Assembly (NCBI GenBank): GCA_900319195.1 | Contig: ONNL01000102.1 | Coordinates: forward strand, 1-10,247 | Length of the DNA stretch: 10,247 nt | From: an uncultured Ruminococcus sp. | Lineage (GTDB): Bacteria > Bacillota > Clostridia > Oscillospirales > Ruminococcaceae | Direction: 5' to 3' | Made by a program: the position numbers and the translations under genes | Shown here: piece by piece, positions 6,264 through 10,247 of the stretch | Layout of the letters: the number at the start of each line of letters is the position of its first letter | How positions within the stretch are numbered: the first letter of the stretch is position 1 | Notes under the pieces: model-generated | Seen by the model: only the letters and a program-made list of their open reading frames with translations | Told to the model about the DNA's origin: nothing | Databases searched by the model: none

Positions 6264-7279
6264 TTTTCCTCCAATGCTTTCATAACTTTTACGATGTTCA
6301 TTGAGATAGGACACTTCACAAGGCAGCGTCCGCAGCCTACACAGCCGAATTCTCCCTCGTTGTTCGCAGGGAAGTAAACGAGCTTGTGCATGAATCTCTG
6401 GCGGAATCTCTCAAGCTGAGAGGGTCTCGGCTGACCGCCTGCCGTCTTGGTGAACTCGCTGTACATACACGAATCCCAGCAGCGATAGCGCTTTATGCCG
6501 TGACCTGTATTGAAGTCCTGAATATCGAAGCACTGGCAGGTCGGGCAGATGAATGTGCACGTACCGCAGCCGAGGCAGGCTTCAGAGAGCTCCTTCCACT
6601 TGGGCGAATTGAAGTACTCGTCCATCTTGTCGCCGCCGAAGTTATCCATGCTGAGCTTTGCGAGCGGGAGCTGTGCGTATATCTCCTTTGTCTGAGCCTT
6701 AGCCTTTTCAAGCTCTGCCGTGTCGCCGTCCTCGAGGAGCGAAGCAACGGTCTCAACGAGCCTTGTGCCCTTGTCGGTGTTGGCATTCACATACAGATAG
6801 CCGCCCTGCTTATAGCAGGTAACGTCTCCGCCGGGCTCTGTCATATCAATGCCGTAGGCGTGGCAGAAGCAGGTCTCGGCAGGTCTGTCGCAAGCCATAG
6901 TAACAACTGTTGCGTGGTCGCGGCGGTTCTTGTAGAAGGTGTCAACGGGGTCAACGAGGTAGACCTTATCGAGTATCTCAAAGCTTCTCGCGTCGCAGGC
7001 ACGCACACCGAAGATAACGAAGTCCTCGCAGTCCTCGCGTGTATCCACGACCTCTATCTTTTTGCCCTCGGTCTTGAACTCCATGAGCTTCTCGGTCTGT
7101 GGGAAGAAGAAGTCCTTTGCGCTTCTTACGGTATTGAGCGCATTGCTGAGCCTTGCGCCCTCTGTCCACTTTCTGAACTCTGCCTGACCGTCGCTGCGGT
7201 CAACGGGAAGATAGAGCGTCTGAGCCTTTGCTATGGCAGCAAGGAGCTCGTCGATCCTGTCAAGTTTAATTCTCAGCAT
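6260..7279 (-). CDS. Flx-type 4Fe-4S dicluster protein (AsrA/sulfhydrogenase-beta-like)
   Basis: 339 residues. The N-terminal part has the GVRACDARSF segment (Cys95) typical of AsrA and sulfhydrogenase beta subunits, and a middle section with Cys130, Cys137 and Cys139. The C-terminal part has two ferredoxin motifs: Cys235/238/241/245, followed by PTCQC (Cys248, Cys250), and Cys313/316/319/323 (CVGCGRCLVKCPISMNI). Such proteins relay electrons between an NAD(P)H-binding flavoprotein and a catalytic or Hdr module. By position it is FlxB or FlxC; I cannot say which. It starts at TAATG, sharing 1 nt with the preceding stop, with GGGGAG upstream. Automatic tools may label it anaerobic sulfite reductase subunit A, but no siroheme subunit is present. 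It should be cytoplasmic. Confidence 0.88.
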   Translation of the reverse strand: MLRIKLDRIDELLAAIAKAQTLYLPVDRSDGQAEFRKWTEGARLSNALNTVRSAKDFFFPQTEKLMEFKTEGKKIEVVDTREDCEDFVIFGVRACDARSFEILDKVYLVDPVDTFYKNRRDHATVVTMACDRPAETCFCHAYGIDMTEPGGDVTCYKQGGYLYVNANTDKGTRLVETVASLLEDGDTAELEKAKAQTKEIYAQLPLAKLSMDNFGGDKMDEYFNSPKWKELSEACLGCGTCTFICPTCQCFDIQDFNTGHGIKRYRCWDSCMYSEFTKTAGGQPRPSQLERFRQRFMHKLVYFPANNEGEFGCVGCGRCLVKCPISMNIVKVMKALEEK

Positions 7280-8253
7280 TACTCAACTCCCCTTTCATGT
7301 ACTACTGACGGCTCGCAGTCGTCCTGAGTGTAATCCGTGAGCGGTGCGCGTGAATCGGTATCCGCACCTGCCTGATATTCGCCGTAGAGCGAATTTATAT
7401 CCTTGATGAACTTTCTGTTGAGGAGGTGGAGCGGAATGTTCTGCGGACATACTCTCGAGCATTCGCCGCAGTCTGTGCATCTTCCTGCTACGTGGAAGGC
7501 ACGTATGATGTGGAAGTTGTTCTCCTCGAAATCGCTGAACGGAGCCTTGTTTGCGATGCCCGACTTATCGTTGTCGAATACGCAGTGCTCGCAGGTGCAC
7601 GCAGGACATACATCACGGCACGCATTGCAGCGTATGCACTTTGAGAGCTCGCCCCTCCAGAAGTCGAAACGCTCCTGAGCGGTCATGTTTTCGAGCTTCT
7701 CGACCATATCGAAGCGGTCAGAGTCCGTTACCTCGCCGTCCTCACCGATGAGCTCGTCATAAACAACGTGCTTCTTGCTCTTGCATGAGAGACAGCGCTC
7801 AGCCATGACCTCATACGCAGGCATTGTCTCTGTTCCGTACACGGTCTCGATCTTGAGTGTACCGCAGTCGTTGACAGCGCTCTTGACGCCTGTAATTCCT
7901 CTGTTTCTTATCTTGTCGGGGTCGATCTTGCCATAGCACTCAATGCCGACAACATAGATCATGCCGCGGTCTATCCTGTGCTCCTTCAGGAGCTGATTGA
8001 AGCTGTATGTATCGCAGGGCTTGAGGAAAACGAGTATCCTTCCGCCGCCCTTTACGCATTCCTTTATGAGATATTTCGAGACATTTGCCGCCGTGAAGTC
8101 ATCGAACACGAGATCGCGGTCTATCTCCTCTGCCGTCTCAAAGACCGCAGGAGTGATGTCATACCAGAATTCGCCGCGCTTCCAGCCGATAACACGGTCA
8201 ACAGTACCGTCGGCAAGCATTGCCTTTGCCTTAGCTATCATTGCTTCCTGCAT
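7279..8253 (-). CDS. Flx-type 4Fe-4S dicluster protein (FrhB/FdhB-like N-terminal part)
   Basis: 324 residues. The N-terminal half (LKPCDTYSFNQLL, VVGIECYGKI) resembles the beta-subunit fold of FrhB/FdhB-type and related Flx proteins. CLSC (Cys154/157) follows, then two ferredoxin motifs: Cys206/209/212/216, continued by PACTCEHC (Cys219, 221, 224), and Cys259/262/265/269 with CPQNIPLHLLNRKF. The last 35 residues are acidic and poorly ordered in appearance. It is a second electron relay beside its downstream neighbour, probably FlxB or FlxC of an NADH-linked Flx complex. It overlaps the mvhD end by 16 nt and has its own GGAGG 7-8 nt before the start. F420 use is unlikely in a Firmicute and is not implied. 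Confidence 0.85.
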   Translation of the reverse strand: MQEAMIAKAKAMLADGTVDRVIGWKRGEFWYDITPAVFETAEEIDRDLVFDDFTAANVSKYLIKECVKGGGRILVFLKPCDTYSFNQLLKEHRIDRGMIYVVGIECYGKIDPDKIRNRGITGVKSAVNDCGTLKIETVYGTETMPAYEVMAERCLSCKSKKHVVYDELIGEDGEVTDSDRFDMVEKLENMTAQERFDFWRGELSKCIRCNACRDVCPACTCEHCVFDNDKSGIANKAPFSDFEENNFHIIRAFHVAGRCTDCGECSRVCPQNIPLHLLNRKFIKDINSLYGEYQAGADTDSRAPLTDYTQDDCEPSVVHERGVE

Positions 8254-8684
8254 CGTAAGTCCTCCAGTCTGCGATTCGGTCCGAGAGCTCTTACAGCCTC
8301 GGTGAATTCGTTCATAGTTGCGGCAAACTTAGCGCCCTCTGCCGCAGATACCCATTCAACTCTCGTGCGGTCTCTCTCGATGCCGAGGAAGTCCAGCATA
8401 CTGAACAGGAGCGTCATTCTTCTTCTTGCGTAGTAGTTGCCCGAGGTGTAGTGGCAGTCACCGGGGTGACAACCGCAGATGATAACACCGTCAGCGCCTC
8501 TCTGAAAGGCTCTCAGAATGAACATCGGGTTGACTCTGCATGAGCAGGGCACTCTGATTATCTTGACATTTGCGGGATAATTGAGTCTGTTCGTACCCGA
8601 AAGGTCTGCGCCCGCATACGAGCACCAGTTGCAGCAGAATGCAACGATAACGGGCTCAAATTCCTTGTTTTCATTTACCTGCAT
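8238..8684 (-). CDS. mvhD: MvhD/FlxD-like 2Fe-2S adaptor subunit
   Basis: 148 residues, the standard size of the MvhD family. All family blocks are present: FCCNWCSYAGAD (Cys17, 18, 21), RVPCSCRVNP (Cys47, 49), GADGVIICGCHPGDCHY (Cys70, 72, 77) and the GN-Y-ARRR segment. MvhD/FlxD is the 2Fe-2S connector that docks on HdrA and brings electrons from a hydrogenase, formate dehydrogenase or Flx unit to the bifurcating flavin. No hydrogenase genes are seen here, so the donor should be the NADH-linked Flx proteins encoded downstream. It overlaps the hdrA end by 10 nt and has GGAGG about 10 nt before its ATG. In the FlxABCD naming it is flxD. Confidence 0.95.
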   Translation of the reverse strand: MQVNENKEFEPVIVAFCCNWCSYAGADLSGTNRLNYPANVKIIRVPCSCRVNPMFILRAFQRGADGVIICGCHPGDCHYTSGNYYARRRMTLLFSMLDFLGIERDRTRVEWVSAAEGAKFAATMNEFTEAVRALGPNRRLEDLRCRKQ

Positions 8685-10247
8685 ATCGCGTCCACCTCCG
8701 ACATTATCTGTCTGTTAGAGAATCCGAAAAGGTCCATAGCTCCCGAGGGACAAGCTACCGTGCACGCACCGCAGCCCTGACAAACAGCAGGATTTACGCT
8801 TGCTACGCGGCGCACTCTTGTCGAACGGTCGGGCATCCTGAATTCCTTTTCAACGTATGTGATAGCTCCGTAGGGACATACCTTTTCGCATGACGAGCAG
8901 CCGTTGCACATCATCTCATCAGAGTGAGCAACACACGGGTTGCAGGTTATGCTGTCCTTGCAGAGCAGTCCGATAGCCTTTGCAGCCGCGGCACTTGCCT
9001 GTGCGACAGTTTCGGGGATGTCCTTCGGTCCCTGACACGCTCCTGAGAGGAAGATACCGGCGGTAGCGCTCTCAACAGGGCGGAGCTTCGGGTGAGCCTC
9101 AGTGAAGAAGTCGTTCGTGTCCATCTGAGTGGTGAGCATTGTCGCAAGCGGACGAGCTGTCTTGTCGGGCTCGATAGCAGCCGCAAGGACTACCATATCC
9201 GCGTCGATGCGGAGCTGCTCGTTTGCTATGAGGTCGGAAGCCTGTACAGCAAGCTTTCCGTTTGCCTGCGGAGTTACCTTGCCGACCATGCCCTTGATGT
9301 AGTGGACATTGTACTGTTCAACAGCTCTGCGGTAGAACTCATCAAAGTTCTTGCCGGGAGTACGGACATCTATATAGAATACATATACCTCTGTGTCGGG
9401 GTACTTCTCACGTATGAGCATTGCGTGCTTAGCTGTGTACATACAGCATATCTTCGAGCAGTAGGGCTTGCCCTTCTCGTCGTCGCATCTTGAGCCTACG
9501 CACTGTACGAATACGATTGTCTTGGGGTGAGTCTTGTCGGAGGGACGGAGAAGTGTTCCGCCGTTGGGTCCTGCCGCGTTCATGAGTCTTTCGAGCTCGA
9601 GCGATGTTACAACGTCGGGCGACTGTGAATACGCAAACTCATCATACTTGTCGAGCTTTATCGGATTGAAGCCTGTTGCAACTACTATTGCACCGTACTG
9701 CTCCTCGATGTAGGTGTCCTGCTGCTTATAGTCGATAGCACCTGCCGAGCAGACCTTGGAGCAGACTCCGCACTTGCCTGTCTTGAGCATCATGCAGTGG
9801 TTCGGGTCGATAGTTGCGACCTTCGGTACTGCCTGTGCGAACGGGATGTATATCGCCCTGCGGTCGTCAAGACCGAGGTTGAACTCGTTGGGCACCTTCT
9901 TCATCGGGCACTTTTCCGTGCAGAGTCCGCAGCCTGTGCACTTGGTCTCGTCAACATAGCGAGCCTTTCTCTTTACGGTTACTGTGAAATTTCCGACGAA
10001 GCCCTTTACGTCCGAGACCTCGCTGTATGAATAGATGTGTATCTTCTCATTCTGGCTGCACTCTACCATTTTCGGTGTGAGTATGCAGGCAGCGCAGTCA
10101 AGGGTCGGGAAGGTCTTGTCTATCTGAGCCATTTTTCCGCCGATGGTGGGGTTCTTCTCAACGATGTCAACATCAAAGCCTGCCTCAGCAATATCGAGCG
10201 CGGTCTGTATACCTGCGATACCGCCGCCGATAACGAGCGCTCTCTTC
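8675..10247 (-). CDS. hdrA: HdrA-type flavin-bifurcating subunit (5' end off window)
   Basis: 523 residues are visible. The reading frame continues through the right edge: 10246-10133 encodes KRALVIGGGIAGIQTALDIAEAG and onward, the HdrA dinucleotide-binding start, so the ATG at 10132 is internal. In order (visible numbering): the FAD Rossmann motif; FPTLDCAACILTP; a 4Fe-4S motif at Cys103/106/109/113; Cys151/159/162/166; the HdrA cysteine block at Cys249, 254, 263, 267 and 268; GACQGPKDIPETVAQA; and two C-terminal ferredoxin motifs at Cys447/450/453/457 and 489/492/495/499. HdrA holds the FAD that splits electron pairs between a high- and a low-potential acceptor, with ferredoxin usually the latter. 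Many HdrAs have about 140 more N-terminal residues, which would lie outside. It is the first visible gene of the operon; hdrB and hdrC are not seen. Confidence 0.95.
   Translation of the reverse strand, partial: KRALVIGGGIAGIQTALDIAEAGFDVDIVEKNPTIGGKMAQIDKTFPTLDCAACILTPKMVECSQNEKIHIYSYSEVSDVKGFVGNFTVTVKRKARYVDETKCTGCGLCTEKCPMKKVPNEFNLGLDDRRAIYIPFAQAVPKVATIDPNHCMMLKTGKCGVCSKVCSAGAIDYKQQDTYIEEQYGAIVVATGFNPIKLDKYDEFAYSQSPDVVTSLELERLMNAAGPNGGTLLRPSDKTHPKTIVFVQCVGSRCDDEKGKPYCSKICCMYTAKHAMLIREKYPDTEVYVFYIDVRTPGKNFDEFYRRAVEQYNVHYIKGMVGKVTPQANGKLAVQASDLIANEQLRIDADMVVLAAAIEPDKTARPLATMLTTQMDTNDFFTEAHPKLRPVESATAGIFLSGACQGPKDIPETVAQASAAAAKAIGLLCKDSITCNPCVAHSDEMMCNGCSSCEKVCPYGAITYVEKEFRMPDRSTRVRRVASVNPAVCQGCGACTVACPSGAMDLFGFSNRQIMSEVDAICR

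Noticed and set aside
5427..6314. flxA starting at the ATG at 6314
   Set aside because: That start lacks a ribosome binding site and lies 52 nt inside the upstream gene; GGAGG at 6268-6272 supports a start at 6263 or 6260.
5427..7279. Reading the FlxA-like gene and its upstream neighbour as anaerobic sulfite reductase asrB/asrA
   Set aside because: There is no AsrC siroheme subunit next to them, and the surrounding genes are hdrA, mvhD and frdAB. The similarity is to the shared electron-input module.
6386..7327. Long open plus-strand frame (313 codons) antisense to the AsrA-like gene
   Set aside because: Composition is Leu/Ala/Cys-rich without a domain, and the opposite strand carries complete ferredoxin motifs and a good start.
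5427..8684. A sulfhydrogenase or Mvh-type [NiFe]-hydrogenase cluster
   Set aside because: No large or small NiFe subunit is present; only the electron-relay subunits shared by such systems are seen.
8675..10132. hdrA starting at the ATG at 10132
   Set aside because: Translation upstream of it to the window edge continues in frame with the conserved FAD-binding GGGIAG segment, so this Met is internal.

Overview
The window most likely comes from an anaerobic, succinate-forming Firmicute of the Ruminococcus/Oscillospiraceae type. This rests on the medium GC content, tightly packed genes with strong GGAGG-type ribosome binding sites, and soluble redox enzymes of the Hdr/Flx and fumarate-reductase families. 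It is an inference from gene content and style, not a database match.

Positions 1-1511 (+ strand) hold the C-terminal part of a DEAD-box RNA helicase with a DbpA-type RNA-binding domain, a 30-residue membrane-peptide ORF, and an acylphosphatase. Positions 1512-1779 are a convergent intergenic region dominated by a large imperfect palindrome of about 116 bp and a G/C-run hairpin.

Positions 1780-10247 (- strand) form one co-directional set. In transcription order it is: hdrA (5' end off the window), mvhD/flxD, two Flx-type 4Fe-4S proteins, flxA (FAD/NAD/2Fe-2S), a fumarate-reductase-like iron-sulfur subunit, a fumarate-reductase flavoprotein, and, after a 100-bp gap with two hairpins, a short AAE-family carrier related to the succinate exporter SucE. 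The first five genes overlap by 1-16 nt. The two frd genes follow with 13-15 nt gaps and their own strong ribosome binding sites.

The central idea is that HdrA-FlxABCD, known as an NADH-using flavin-bifurcating module that normally serves the disulfide reductase HdrBC, is here joined to a soluble fumarate reductase. No hdrB or hdrC is visible, and there is no membrane anchor. The FrdB-like protein carries an HdrC-like pair of 4Fe-4S clusters and could be the adaptor. The proposed reaction is NADH oxidation driving reduction of fumarate to succinate and of ferredoxin together, with the neighbouring carrier exporting succinate. The domain assignments are strong; the coupling is a hypothesis.
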